Both the position numbers and the translations under genes were made by a program. A model generated the notes under the pieces. It made no database searches and was not told the DNA's origin. It saw nothing but the letters and a program-made list of their open reading frames with translations. A DNA stretch of 33,315 nucleotides. It comes from Candidatus Cloacimonadota bacterium (lineage in GTDB: Bacteria; Cloacimonadota; Cloacimonadia; Cloacimonadales; Cloacimonadaceae). Below, piece after piece: positions 7,199 through 15,702 of the stretch; positions within the stretch are counted from its first letter, which is position 1; each line of letters opens with the position of its first letter. The stretch covers positions 1-33,315 of the forward strand of contig JAEWNJ010000054.1 of the NCBI GenBank assembly GCA_023392795.1, in the 5' to 3' direction.

Positions 7199-8176
7199 AT
7201 GAATCTGCACAATCTCCAAGCACTCTGGCTCCTTTTCCTGATTCCCGCTCTGATCTTTCTGGTGGGGCGCCTTTCCCGGCGACGCAACCGGCGTTTCGTC
7301 AAATATGCCGCGCAGCCTTTCACTCAGATCTACCTGGCCAGGTTATCGCCCTTCTATAGCGGCTTGAAGCTATATCTCCTGATCATCGCACTGGGCTTCA
7401 TTGTATTCAGCATTGCCCGTCCGCAATGGGACTTTCAGGAGCGGGATCTGAGTACCGGGGGCATGGACATCATATTTGCCATCGATGTTTCACGCAGTAT
7501 GGAGGCTACAGACATAGCTCCCAGCAGGTTGCTACGCTCCATTCTGCAGGTCTCTGCCTTTGTGGATCAATTGAAGACAGACCGCATCGGCTTGATTGCG
7601 TTTGCTGGGGCCGCCACCATCGAATGTCCGCTCACCGACGATCACGAAGCCTTTAAAATGGTACTGAGCAGCCTGGATACCAATAGCGCTGCCAGGCCGG
7701 GAACAGATATCGCCCGTGCCCTGGATCTGGCGTTGACTGCGTTCAATGCCGCCGCCGGTGAAGGAGTACTGATCCTGATCTCCGATGGCGAGGATCTTTC
7801 GGGCTCGGCAGTGGCAAAAGCCAGGGAACTGGGCAACAAAGGCATTAGAATCTACACCATGGGCGTGGGCAGCGAGAGCGGCGCTTTGATCCGCAATCCC
7901 TATACCAATGAGGAACGGATCAGCACCCTGGATAAGGCAACTCTGGAACAGATCGCCAGGGTCAGCGGTGCCGAATTTTACCGGGTCACTCCTTCCGCCG
8001 CGGAGATTAGCCTGATGCTTTCCCGCATTTACTCTGGTGAAAAAATGCGCACTGAGCAACGCGCAGTAAACATGTACAAAGAGCAGTACCACATCTTCGT
8101 GATCATAGCTCTGCTGATCATCTTCCTTGAGATAGTGATCTTGCCCGATAAACGTGGGGGACAAGGACAGCGATGA
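7199..8176 (+). CDS. batB: BatB, von Willebrand A membrane protein
   Basis: 325-residue paralogue of BatA with the same plan: N-terminal hydrophobic segments (about 8-24 and 57-73), the RPQWD motif, a vWA domain and a C-terminal membrane helix. The MIDAS residues are present: DVSRS (D96, S98, S100), Thr in RPGTDIARAL and Asp in LISDGEDLSG. The ATG at 7199 is chosen because GGAG sits about six bases upstream; an in-frame GTG two codons earlier (7193) is a weaker alternative that would overlap the batA stop. The gene overlaps batC by four bases (ATGA). BatA and BatB are expected to interact, with BatC/D/E as partners. Confidence 0.92.
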   Translation: MNLHNLQALWLLFLIPALIFLVGRLSRRRNRRFVKYAAQPFTQIYLARLSPFYSGLKLYLLIIALGFIVFSIARPQWDFQERDLSTGGMDIIFAIDVSRSMEATDIAPSRLLRSILQVSAFVDQLKTDRIGLIAFAGAATIECPLTDDHEAFKMVLSSLDTNSAARPGTDIARALDLALTAFNAAAGEGVLILISDGEDLSGSAVAKARELGNKGIRIYTMGVGSESGALIRNPYTNEERISTLDKATLEQIARVSGAEFYRVTPSAAEISLMLSRIYSGEKMRTEQRAVNMYKEQYHIFVIIALLIIFLEIVILPDKRGGQGQR

Positions 8177-8745
8177 AACAGAGAAAAGTGATCCTTACCG
8201 CGCTGCTGATCCTAGTGCTGCTATTGCTTGCCGAGTTCTTCTTCCGTCCTGAGGTGTTTCGTTCCAGCCTGGCAAATATGCATTACAACGGCGATCGCTA
8301 TGACAAAGCTGCCGATTTGTACTCCAAAAACGGTGAGGACAGCAAAGCCAATCTCGGTAAAGCACTGTACAAGAGCGGAAAACCGGATGAGGCTGCCGGG
8401 GTCATGGATGAAGCTCTCGCCGCGGAACCTGAGGATGCCGGTATCCTATATGATAGAGGTAATGCCGCCTTCTCTGCCCGGGATTACGCTTCCGCGATAG
8501 ACTACTACACACGCTCGTTATTGGTGGATCCCCATGACAAGGACGCCAAGGCGAATCTGGAACTGGCCATCCGCAAACAGCAGCAAAATCCGCCTCCCCC
8601 CCAGAAAGAGGAGAAGGATACTGGTGATCAGCAGCGTTCCGAAGAGGAAGTGCGCAATATCCTGGAAGCGCTGGACAATAAAGAAACCCAGGACCGTAAA
8701 GAACAGCAGCAGCGGCCCCCACAACGCAGCGATAATTGGTGGTAA
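8173..8745 (+). CDS. batC: BatC, membrane-anchored TPR protein
   Basis: 190-residue protein with one N-terminal membrane helix (about 7-24) and roughly three tetratricopeptide units (about 35-138: HYNGDRYDKAADLYSKN, LGKALYKSGKPDEAAGVMDE, YDRGNAAFSARDYASAIDYY). A charged, Pro/Gln-rich tail contains VRNILEALDNKE, a segment typical of BatC. TPRs are protein-interaction surfaces, consistent with a scaffold for the vWA proteins. The ATG overlaps the batB stop, and the next gene starts three bases after its stop. Confidence 0.85.
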   Translation: MKQRKVILTALLILVLLLLAEFFFRPEVFRSSLANMHYNGDRYDKAADLYSKNGEDSKANLGKALYKSGKPDEAAGVMDEALAAEPEDAGILYDRGNAAFSARDYASAIDYYTRSLLVDPHDKDAKANLELAIRKQQQNPPPPQKEEKDTGDQQRSEEEVRNILEALDNKETQDRKEQQQRPPQRSDNWW

Positions 8746-8748
8746 TAT

Positions 8749-10530
8749 ATGAATCCAAAGAACCTGACTCTTTTCCTTATATTCGTATTTATTCTGTTGC
8801 CCGTTCTCACCGGGGCGATCAGCGTGAAGGCTTCGGTAAACAAGAATACCTTAAGCACTGCTGACCGACTGGAGTATACCATCGAAGTAAGCAATGAAGG
8901 CAGCTTCACGATGTCCGAACCCAGCCCGCCTCAGATCGGGAACTTCAGCTTTGTAAACATGCGCTCATCCTCCAGCTCTTCCAGTACCATCGTCAATTTC
9001 AAGCGCAGCACCAGAGTGAGCCGCACTTTTGTTTACTATTACATACCCAAGGCAGAAGGCAAAACAACGATCCCGGCGCAGCAGATCCGCGTTGTAAACA
9101 AAGTGTACAGCACTCCCGCGTTTGAGATCAACGTTGTAAAGCCCGTTGGCAGCAATCCTTCGCAGCAGGGTCCGGCGGTCGATCCTTTTGATGTGTACAC
9201 CGATCCAGACCTGCCCTGGTCGGCCAGCCGAATGCAGGGTAAGACCTTGCTGTTGGCGCAGATGCAGCATCGCAAAGTGTTCAAGGGACAGCCGGTGGTG
9301 GTATCATACTACCTTTATACAGATCAGATGGTGCGCTCCTTCAATCTGGAAGAAGAGCAGGATTTCCCTGGCTACGGCAAGAGCGTTTATGAACAACCCA
9401 CCATGTTGGACTATGAAAGGGTGGATTATCAGGGTAAACGCTTCCAACGGGCCCTGATCAAACGTCTGGTGCTGCTGCCAAATGAAACCGGGCGCGTGCA
9501 GATCCCCAGGATGAGGGGCAGCGCGAGGATCTACGAATTCGGCTACATGTCGCAAAACATCACTTCCAATAATGAGTATCTGGAGGTGTTGCCCCTGCCG
9601 GATACCAATGTACCGGAAGCTTATGCTGGAGCAGTTGGCAGTTTTCAGGTATCGGAAAGCATCAGCACCACCAAGATCAGTTTGGGAGAGGCGGTCACCT
9701 TTAGTCTGCGGATTGCCGGCACCGGAAATTTCAATCAATTTGCCAATCCGGTATTCACGAGCACAGCGGCGCAGATCTCCACCCCCGTGGCCGTAGATCG
9801 TCTCAAATCCGGCATTGATGGCAGTCGCTCCCTGTACTACACCATCATTCCCTCCGACAAGGGCATCTTTACACTACCCCGGCTCAGCTTTTCCTGGTTC
9901 GATCCGGATGCCTGGATTTACCGCACTTACCACAGCCCAAGTATCATTGTAGAGGTATCCGGCGCCAATGTGATGAGTTACTTTTCGGGTTTACTGGATG
10001 GCAGCGGACCGAAGACCATCAAACCCATGCTGTCACGTCCCAGCTACCCCCAATACAGATCATACCTTGTCTCATGGTGGTATTGGCTACTGATCGCCAT
10101 CATCCTGCTGGCCCTCGGAGTATCCGCCTGGCTGGCACAAAATGAGAAGCAGCGCAATGGCGATCCTGCCGCGTACATGAGGAAAAAGGCCAGCCGCAAT
10201 CTGAAACGCTATTTGCAAGAGTCTGGTGAAGCTGCCAAACGCGCCTCAAAGGATTTTTATCTGCTGGCAGAGCGCGGATTCGCCCAGTTCCTTGCCGATA
10301 AATACGGCATAGCCAAAGGGCTTTCCACTGCGGAAAAGATCGAAATCCTCAAAGAGCATGATGTCCCGGATGAGCTTTTGCGGCAAACCTCAGATTTCCT
10401 GGATCAAAGTGCCAAAGCGCGGTATAGTCCTGAAGAGATCAGCGCCATTAAGATCAGCGCGGATTTGCTGATTCTCACCCAGTTGGTAAGCGCGTTTAGC
10501 GGCTTGCAGAGCAAAGGAGTTGGCAAATGA
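8749..10530 (+). CDS. batD: BatD, large periplasmic/membrane protein
   Basis: 593-residue protein of the BatD (oxygen tolerance) family. It has a signal peptide (about 1-23, ending LTGA) and three or so beta-sandwich domains: one begins ISVKASVNKNTLSTADRLEY, and another is marked by VSESISTTKISLGEAVTFSL. A membrane helix lies at about 443-463 (WWYWLLIAIILLALGVSAWL) and a helical cytoplasmic tail at about 475-590. The stretch SSSSSSSTIVNFKRSTRVSRT is characteristic of the family's first domain. The tail resembles that of the protein at 5330-6208. Its stop overlaps the batE start by four bases (ATGA). Confidence 0.9.
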   Translation: MNPKNLTLFLIFVFILLPVLTGAISVKASVNKNTLSTADRLEYTIEVSNEGSFTMSEPSPPQIGNFSFVNMRSSSSSSSTIVNFKRSTRVSRTFVYYYIPKAEGKTTIPAQQIRVVNKVYSTPAFEINVVKPVGSNPSQQGPAVDPFDVYTDPDLPWSASRMQGKTLLLAQMQHRKVFKGQPVVVSYYLYTDQMVRSFNLEEEQDFPGYGKSVYEQPTMLDYERVDYQGKRFQRALIKRLVLLPNETGRVQIPRMRGSARIYEFGYMSQNITSNNEYLEVLPLPDTNVPEAYAGAVGSFQVSESISTTKISLGEAVTFSLRIAGTGNFNQFANPVFTSTAAQISTPVAVDRLKSGIDGSRSLYYTIIPSDKGIFTLPRLSFSWFDPDAWIYRTYHSPSIIVEVSGANVMSYFSGLLDGSGPKTIKPMLSRPSYPQYRSYLVSWWYWLLIAIILLALGVSAWLAQNEKQRNGDPAAYMRKKASRNLKRYLQESGEAAKRASKDFYLLAERGFAQFLADKYGIAKGLSTAEKIEILKEHDVPDELLRQTSDFLDQSAKARYSPEEISAIKISADLLILTQLVSAFSGLQSKGVGK

Positions 10531-11234
10531 AGCGGATAATCTTAGTGCTGGTGATCGTAGGATTTGCCATATCGGCAAGAGCCAACGTGCTGGAGCAAAT
10601 GCTGGAGCTGGAACGCTCAGGAGTACAAAATGCCGATCTGTATTACAATATAGGCGTAGGATACTGGCAGACAGGGCAAAGCGGAAAGGCGAATCTTTAC
10701 TTTCTCCGTGCTCTGAACCTCAATTCCGCCCACAAAGCGGCGGCAGAAAATCTGGATTATATCTGTGGACTATCGCCGGACAAAGATCAATATCCTCAGA
10801 GACTCTTTTTGGTGAGGGTATTCTTTGCGGCCTATGATTTTATGAGTTTGAACCGGATGGCGATCCTCTGCCTGGTTCTTCTCTTTATCGCGGCGCTAAG
10901 TCTTCATTGGCTGATGCATTACGATCCTGAGAAGGAACGGGCTTTTCCAGAATTGATCAGCGGGATCGCTGTGATTCTGTTCATTGTAGCCGGCATCTTT
11001 TTGGGGATCAAAGCCTACCGCCAGGCCTTCAATAACAAGGCGGTAGTGATCGCGGATACTGCAGAATTGCGTTCCGAAGCCGATCAAACCGCATCCCGTC
11101 TTGCCCTGATCCATGAAAATCTGATCTTGACTGTGGAAAAAACCAAGGGCGAATGGTGCCTGGTAAGGACACCCAATGGAACCACGGGTTGGTTGCCCGC
11201 AGCGGATTTGGCACGGGTATTGGGCGAAAGCTGA
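10527..11234 (+). CDS. batE: BatE, TPR and SH3-like domain membrane protein
   Basis: 235-residue last protein of the operon. It has a signal peptide (about 1-19), a TPR pair (about 30-80: YYNIGVGYWQTGQSGKANLY, FLRALNLNSAHKAAAENLDY), two membrane helices (about 108-130 and 140-165) and a C-terminal bacterial SH3-like domain (about 175-230, ending GTTGWLPAADL). This is the standard BatE layout. It is coupled to batD by an ATGA overlap and followed by a strong terminator at 11297-11325, marking the operon end. Confidence 0.88.
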   Translation: MKRIILVLVIVGFAISARANVLEQMLELERSGVQNADLYYNIGVGYWQTGQSGKANLYFLRALNLNSAHKAAAENLDYICGLSPDKDQYPQRLFLVRVFFAAYDFMSLNRMAILCLVLLFIAALSLHWLMHYDPEKERAFPELISGIAVILFIVAGIFLGIKAYRQAFNNKAVVIADTAELRSEADQTASRLALIHENLILTVEKTKGEWCLVRTPNGTTGWLPAADLARVLGES

Positions 11235-11296
11235 AGCGCGCTAGATCAATCGGCGGGCGAAACAGCATCAGCTCTGCTCGAGAATAATCATAAAAG

Positions 11297-11325
11297 AAAA
11301 GTGGAACCCGAGGGGCTCCACTTTT
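11297..11325. terminator. Bidirectional intrinsic terminator between batE and the PpiC gene
   Basis: A 13-bp stem (AAAAGTGGAACCC / GGGCTCCACTTTT, one mismatch) with a GAG loop and T/A runs on both arms sits between two convergent genes. It can end transcription from either side; on the minus strand the T tract is longer (TTTTCTTTTA). Confidence 0.88.
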
Positions 11326-11349
11326 GTCTATATATGATGGATAAGTAGT

Positions 11350-13380
11350 TTACTCGAAATCCTCGAAGCCTTCGATGTTCCCCTCGAGGCTATCGATCAT
11401 AAAGCGGGCGGATTCATGCAGGTCGCCTTCAGGATACTTAGCCAGGAAGGAGCGGAAAAGCTGTAAGGCCAGATCCTTATCCTGCATTTCTTCTGCCACC
11501 AGGAAAGCCTTCATAAAGGAAGCTTTATAGTCATCCACGCCATTGGCATAATTCTTGATGATTTGATCGTAGAAAATGATGGCGTCCTTGTAATTACGGC
11601 TGCGGGCGGCGTTATCGGCATGGGTGAAGAGTTCGTCCGCGCTGAGATTGAGCTGAATGCGTTCGGGATACTTCTTCATGTCGTATTCCACGTTCAGTTC
11701 CTCGATCACCTTATCCTGCATGGCTTTTTCTTTTTCCTGTCTGATCACGCCGTGCACTCTGGGTTCCACCTCGGTGAGGGGCTTGTAGCTCTTCGCATCT
11801 TCAGACAGGGTGCGGAAGAAGACGATATCGCCATTGTTGGCAGTGAATACGGGGGAAAGGTAGCCCACGGGATTGGTCCAGATGCGTTTGGAAAATTCCG
11901 CGTCCTGAGCCACACCTGTTACCACGCCGTTGTCATACTGGTTTTCATAGATGCTCTTTTGAGGACGGGTGGAGTATTTGGTGATGATCTTATTGATGTC
12001 TTTTTCTTTATTCTTCTTGTGAGCCTTGGCGAATTTCTTCCAGGCCTTATTGGCGGTCTTTTCGTTTTCAAAGAAGAGTACCTGGATGGTGCGTTTGGCG
12101 GGATTGATGTAGCTTTCGATATCCTGTTCGTAACGTGCGGCCACTTCGGAATCTGAGATCTCCACTTTTTCCAGTACCAGATACTCAAAGGCCCGGCGCA
12201 ATAGCACATTGCGCTTCATCTGCACATATTCTTCGTTATCGTCAAAATAGCGCTCATACTGCTGGTTCTTTGCTTCCAGATAGATCAGCTTTTGGATGAG
12301 TTCCTGATCCATCAGTTGAGCAGCTCCGCCGCCTTTGATATAAAAGATCTGTTCCTGGGGGGAAACTTTGGTGAAGGTATTCAGCAGATCGGATACGGTG
12401 TAATTCAATTCAGGATCGCTGCCGCTGATCAGGACTTCATGTTCAATGGGGATATTGTTTTGCTGTTGTTGCAGGTCGATCTTTGCCACCATCTCGGTAT
12501 CGATCTGAACCTGGTATTTGGCGATCAGATTGTTTTTCAGGGCATCCAGCAAATCGCGTTCTTTCGCGGGGCGCATGCGCTGCTCGATTTCGGGCTTCAC
12601 TTCCAGGTATTCCTTTTGGCGGCCGTCGATGATGTCGACCGTGCGGAATATATGCCAACCGCTATCGGTCTGCACGGGACCAATCACTGCCACGGGATCC
12701 GCAACGCTTTCGCCAATACTGGCTTCCAGCACGGGATCATTGCCCAAACCGGGGATGTTGCCATTCAGTCGGATGTTTTTGATCACACCCTTCAAGCCCT
12801 TGGCATAAGTGTTCTGGTTGTATTTATCCGATACTTCGGCAAAGGAAGCTCCGGCGTTCAATTCTGCGATGGCAGCCTGAGCGTCTGCTTCACTGGCGGT
12901 CTGTATATAATGAATGGTGATGTTTGGATTCATGTAAAAGAGCTTCAGGTTTTCCTGATAAAAGCTCTGCATATCATCTTCGGTGAGGGTAACCAGATCG
13001 CTCACATTGCGCTTGTAGTACTCCTGAAGATAATAGCGTTTCTGCACTTGGAGAATCCTGTCGCGAACGTCGGGGCTTTTATCGATACCGAGATCTATCG
13101 CCTTGCGGTAAAAGACTTCTTCGGTGGTGATGATATCCAGCACCTGGAGCTGACCATCAACAGTTTGAAAACGGCCCTGCATGTTGGGGGGCAATTTGGA
13201 GATCTTAAACTGCAGGTCCTTCCTCAGGACTTGCCCACCCTGAAACTCAGCCAGGATGTCCCTATCTTCTAACTTATTATCATTTTTTACCGGAGTAGGC
13301 TCAGATTCGGCAGCAAATAGCAGAACCGAGCTGATCAGGATTGTACTGATAGTCAATAGGATAAGCTTGATATTTGACAT
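11350..13380 (-). CDS. Secreted parvulin-type peptidyl-prolyl isomerase with two PpiC-like modules
   Basis: 676-residue protein with a signal peptide (about 1-23, ending LLFA-AES), so periplasmic. Residues about 45-145 resemble the SurA/PrsA N-terminal chaperone region. A first parvulin module spans about 148-275 (NITIHYIQTASEADAQAAI, GASFAEVSDKYN, SGWHIFRTVDI). A second helical region and a second, more diverged parvulin-like module span about 425-560 (RTIQVLFFENEKTANKAW, NGDIVFFRTL, VHGVIRQEKEKAM). The C-terminus (about 570-670) has TPR-like helices (AARSRNYKDAIIFYDQIIKN). It probably assists folding of outer-membrane or secreted proteins. The ATG has AAGGAG upstream. It is a single-gene unit convergent with the Bat operon. 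The double-module architecture is longer than E. coli SurA (about 430 residues). Confidence 0.85.
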   Translation of the reverse strand: MSNIKLILLTISTILISSVLLFAAESEPTPVKNDNKLEDRDILAEFQGGQVLRKDLQFKISKLPPNMQGRFQTVDGQLQVLDIITTEEVFYRKAIDLGIDKSPDVRDRILQVQKRYYLQEYYKRNVSDLVTLTEDDMQSFYQENLKLFYMNPNITIHYIQTASEADAQAAIAELNAGASFAEVSDKYNQNTYAKGLKGVIKNIRLNGNIPGLGNDPVLEASIGESVADPVAVIGPVQTDSGWHIFRTVDIIDGRQKEYLEVKPEIEQRMRPAKERDLLDALKNNLIAKYQVQIDTEMVAKIDLQQQQNNIPIEHEVLISGSDPELNYTVSDLLNTFTKVSPQEQIFYIKGGGAAQLMDQELIQKLIYLEAKNQQYERYFDDNEEYVQMKRNVLLRRAFEYLVLEKVEISDSEVAARYEQDIESYINPAKRTIQVLFFENEKTANKAWKKFAKAHKKNKEKDINKIITKYSTRPQKSIYENQYDNGVVTGVAQDAEFSKRIWTNPVGYLSPVFTANNGDIVFFRTLSEDAKSYKPLTEVEPRVHGVIRQEKEKAMQDKVIEELNVEYDMKKYPERIQLNLSADELFTHADNAARSRNYKDAIIFYDQIIKNYANGVDDYKASFMKAFLVAEEMQDKDLALQLFRSFLAKYPEGDLHESARFMIDSLEGNIEGFEDFE

Positions 13381-13685
13381 TCAATGCTCCTTTTGTCTTG
13401 CTCTATATTGATACTGTTTGCGCCAAAATCACCAGCTGCACGTAAGCGTCAAGGCTTTTTTGCGAAAAATTACATAAGGTCGCTGCGATATTTGGACGTA
13501 AACTTTATATCCCTTAATGTATCATACTGAGCAGAGCCAAATATCCTGCAATTGTTTGATGCTTATCCGGAACATCATCTCTGCCATCTTTACCCATAAA
13601 GGGCTCAGGCTATTGACATTGTCTTTGCGATTGGATGCGGGTTTGGGCGGCACCCCGAATGGGGGCATGATTATAAATATGCGCT
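13381..13685. other. Divergent intergenic region, first part, without recognised genes
   Basis: This is the upstream region of the minus-strand PpiC gene. A TTGACG hexamer (minus strand, 13447-13452) has no matching -10 box at 16-18 bp, so no promoter is called. The rest (13500-13685) holds no open frame of note, no tRNA and no terminator. Confidence 0.4.
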
Positions 13686-13813
13686 AAGGCGACTGCCTGT
13701 ACAATCGGGAGTACCGGCGCTCGCCGTAGCGCCGAGCATATTCACTTGTGTACCTGCGAAAAGCCTGAATCACCCCTGTGAAAGATAGGGCATAGGCGGT
13801 ACGGCGACCGCCT
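13686..13813 (-). repeat. Hairpin-module cluster adjoining repeat copy B
   Basis: Two short palindromes with a shared loop sequence. At 13715-13734, CGGCGCT and AGCGCCG pair around CGCCGT. At 13794-13813, AGGCGGT and ACCGCCT pair around ACGGCG, the reverse complement of that loop. The 13794-13813 hairpin is identical (inverted) to those at 28850-28869 and 28962-28981. A weaker relic (AAGGCGACTGCCTGTAC) is at 13686-13702. The same modules occur beside repeat copy C in a different order. Confidence 0.8.
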
Positions 13814-13825
13814 GCACATCCTTCT

Positions 13826-13926
13826 TCCTGGCCTCCTTCGCCATACCAACCCTCTTGCCACCCTCTCACGTGGGACGGAAGAGGAATCGGGGAGAGTGGT
13901 AAGTGGCCAGGAAGCCAGAAAAGCCA
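13826..13926 (+). repeat. Dispersed intergenic repeat, copy B
   Basis: The core 13854-13903 has the same geometry as copies A and C: CTTGCCACCC, a 30-bp interior containing GGACGGAAGAGGAATC, then GAGTGGTAAG (8 of 10 bases still complementary). Similarity continues upstream (CTTCCTGGCCTCCTTCG) and downstream (AGTGGCCAGGAAGCCAGAAA). It lies in the gap between the PpiC gene and the pilin promoter. Confidence 0.85.
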
Positions 13927-14040
13927 GCAGGAAGAGTGAATAGAGCAGGACTTTGGAAGAGAAGAGTGAACAAATTGGTTGACTGAATTTCACAGCCGCA
14001 TAAACTTGCAATATCGTGGAAAATTACTACTACGCTGTGC

Positions 14041-14057
14041 AACGGCAGACCGCCGTT
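14041..14057 (+). other. Small inverted repeat upstream of the pilin promoter
   Basis: AACGGC (14041-14046) and GCCGTT (14052-14057) form a 6-bp stem around AGACC, about 55 bp before the sigma-54 -24 element. It could be part of an activator binding site, but no family consensus was matched, so its role is open. Confidence 0.3.
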
Positions 14058-14110
14058 AGGATGAGTTTCCGCTCTGTGTTTATGGTCGCAGGGCAAATTG
14101 AAGTTTGGTT

Positions 14111-14126
14111 TGGTACGCATCTTGCA
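14111..14126 (+). promoter_or_regulatory. Sigma-54 (RpoN) promoter of the pilin gene
   Basis: TGGTACG, a 4-bp spacer CATC, then TTGCA gives the -24/-12 pattern with exactly ten bases between the invariant GG and GC, matching TGGYACRNNNNTTGCW. It lies 48 bp before the pilin ATG, placing transcription start near 14137 and leaving a leader with an AGGAGG site (14160-14165). Major pilin genes are classically controlled by RpoN with the PilS/PilR system in Pseudomonas and Myxococcus. No activator gene is in the window. Confidence 0.82.
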
Positions 14127-14173
14127 TACATAGGAAAACAAGAAATAAAACGATCCCCCAGGAGGATACAAAA

Positions 14174-14611
14174 ATGCTCAGAAAACTGAAGAACCAAAAG
14201 GGTTTCACCCTTATCGAAGTGTTGGTAGTGGTTATCATCGTAGCCATTTTGGCTGCTATTGCTGTTCCTCGCTATTTGCGCTATGTTGAGAAATCACGTA
14301 GCACAGAAGCTCAGACCGCAATTTCCACCATCCGCAAAGCCTACGACATCTACATGCAGACCAACGGTTCCACTGATGGTTTCACCCTTGAGATGGCTCA
14401 GAAAGAAGCCAGTTTGGGCGAAAGCACAAAGAAAAACTGGAAGTTTGAAGTAGTTGGCAATCCCCCTAATAAGTACATCGCCACCTCCACCCAGGATTTC
14501 CCTGGCGGCGAAGGCAAACAAGTGTGGTATGATGTTCCCGAAGCTAAATTCCACGGATACGGAATTGACACTTGGACCAACCCTGAGTCCGGAGGACTGG
14601 AGACCGACTAA
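14174..14611 (+). CDS. pilA: Major type IV pilin (prepilin)
   Basis: 145-residue prepilin with a short basic leader MLRKLKNQKG and cleavage expected before Phe in KG-FTLIEVLVVVIIVAILA. Glu5 of the mature protein (needed for assembly) is present, followed by the long hydrophobic helix and AVPRYLRYVEKSR. The globular part has no cysteine pair, unlike many proteobacterial pilins. The ATG at 14174 is set by AGGAGG nine bases upstream; a longer in-frame TTG start would overlap the sigma-54 promoter and is rejected. It is the first gene after that promoter and directly precedes pilT. A major pilin rather than a secretion pseudopilin is favoured because PilT and PilMNOPQ follow. Confidence 0.9.
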   Translation: MLRKLKNQKGFTLIEVLVVVIIVAILAAIAVPRYLRYVEKSRSTEAQTAISTIRKAYDIYMQTNGSTDGFTLEMAQKEASLGESTKKNWKFEVVGNPPNKYIATSTQDFPGGEGKQVWYDVPEAKFHGYGIDTWTNPESGGLETD

Positions 14612-14629
14612 TCAAGGGAGGACGGTACT

Positions 14630-15685
14630 TTGACAATCCACGAATTACTACGCTTTACCGCTGAGGCTGGAGCGTCCGACCTTCATGTTGCCGCAGGCTC
14701 GCACCCCATGGTGCGGGTCAACGGCAAGATGAAAAGACTTAATCTTCCCATTCAATCTGTGGAAGAAATCGAAACTCTGGTGTTCGGCGTGATGAACGAA
14801 GTGCAGCAGGAAATGTTCCGCAAGAATCTGGAGATAGACTTTTCCACGAAGCTTTCAAACGATGTTCGCTTCCGTGTGAATGCCTTTCATCAGATCAATG
14901 GTATTTCGGCAGCCTTCCGCGTGATCCCCAATGAGATTAAGCCCTATGAAGAGCTTAAGCTTCCGGAGATTTTGAAAAGGCTTACCACCAAAGAAAAGGG
15001 GCTCATTCTGGTAACAGGGCCTACCGGTAGCGGAAAATCCACTACCCTGGCCACGATGATCGACAGTATCAACGACCACCGTTACTGCCATATCATCACC
15101 GTGGAAGACCCCATCGAATTCGTTCACCGCAGTAAAAACAGCCTGATCAACCAGCGTGAGCTGGGGCACGATACCTGGAGCTTTACCGCAGCTTTGCGTA
15201 GTGCTCTTCGTGAAGATCCGGACGTGATCCTTGTGGGTGAAATGCGCGACCTGGAAACTGTGTCTTTGGCGCTGACCGCCGCTGAGACCGGTCACCTGGT
15301 TTTTGCCACGCTGCATACCGGCAGTTGCACAAAATCCATTGACCGTATCATCGACATGTTCCCCAAAGAGCAGCAACAACAGGTTCGCTCCATGCTTGCG
15401 GAATCCCTGGAAGCAGTGATCTCCCAGACTTTGTTGCCCACCAAGGATGGCAAAGGCCGGGTGCCTGCTGTGGAAATCATGTTAGCCAATGCCGCCGTGA
15501 GGAACCTGATCCGCGAAGAAAAGACTTACCAGATTCCTTCCATCATTCAAGCTTCCACCAAGGAAGGTATGCAGACCAGGGATCAATCCCTGTATAATCT
15601 GGTGATGAATAACTTTGTGGAACGCACTGTAGCTGAAGAAGTGGCGGAAAATCCAAAACTCTTTGCTACCGGCGCCGGTTTCTAA
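14630..15685 (+). CDS. pilT: PilT, type IV pilus retraction ATPase
   Basis: 351-residue hexameric ATPase that drives pilus disassembly. It has an N-terminal PAS-like region (SDLHVAAGSHPMVRVNGK), Walker A GPTGSGKST (130-138), an Asp box with VEDPIEF, Walker B region EDPDVILVGEMRD, His box TGHLVFATLHT, and the PilT-specific AVRNLIREEK motif (consensus AIRNLIRE) near residue 285. That motif identifies PilT rather than PilB. The start is TTG, supported by GGGAGG eight bases upstream and by the match of the N-terminus to other PilT proteins. It sits 18 bp after the pilin stop, ahead of the pilus assembly genes. Confidence 0.95.
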   Translation: MTIHELLRFTAEAGASDLHVAAGSHPMVRVNGKMKRLNLPIQSVEEIETLVFGVMNEVQQEMFRKNLEIDFSTKLSNDVRFRVNAFHQINGISAAFRVIPNEIKPYEELKLPEILKRLTTKEKGLILVTGPTGSGKSTTLATMIDSINDHRYCHIITVEDPIEFVHRSKNSLINQRELGHDTWSFTAALRSALREDPDVILVGEMRDLETVSLALTAAETGHLVFATLHTGSCTKSIDRIIDMFPKEQQQQVRSMLAESLEAVISQTLLPTKDGKGRVPAVEIMLANAAVRNLIREEKTYQIPSIIQASTKEGMQTRDQSLYNLVMNNFVERTVAEEVAENPKLFATGAGF

Positions 15686-15702
15686 AGAAGGAAGGTTTAA
15701 AG

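Noticed and set aside
12292..13272. 326-codon plus-strand frame
   Set aside because: Antisense shadow of the PpiC foldase gene, with no ribosome binding site and no domain; the foldase has signal peptide, parvulin motifs and AAGGAG.
13447..13452. TTGACG as -35 of a PpiC-gene promoter
   Set aside because: No acceptable -10 box at 16-18 bp spacing on the minus strand.
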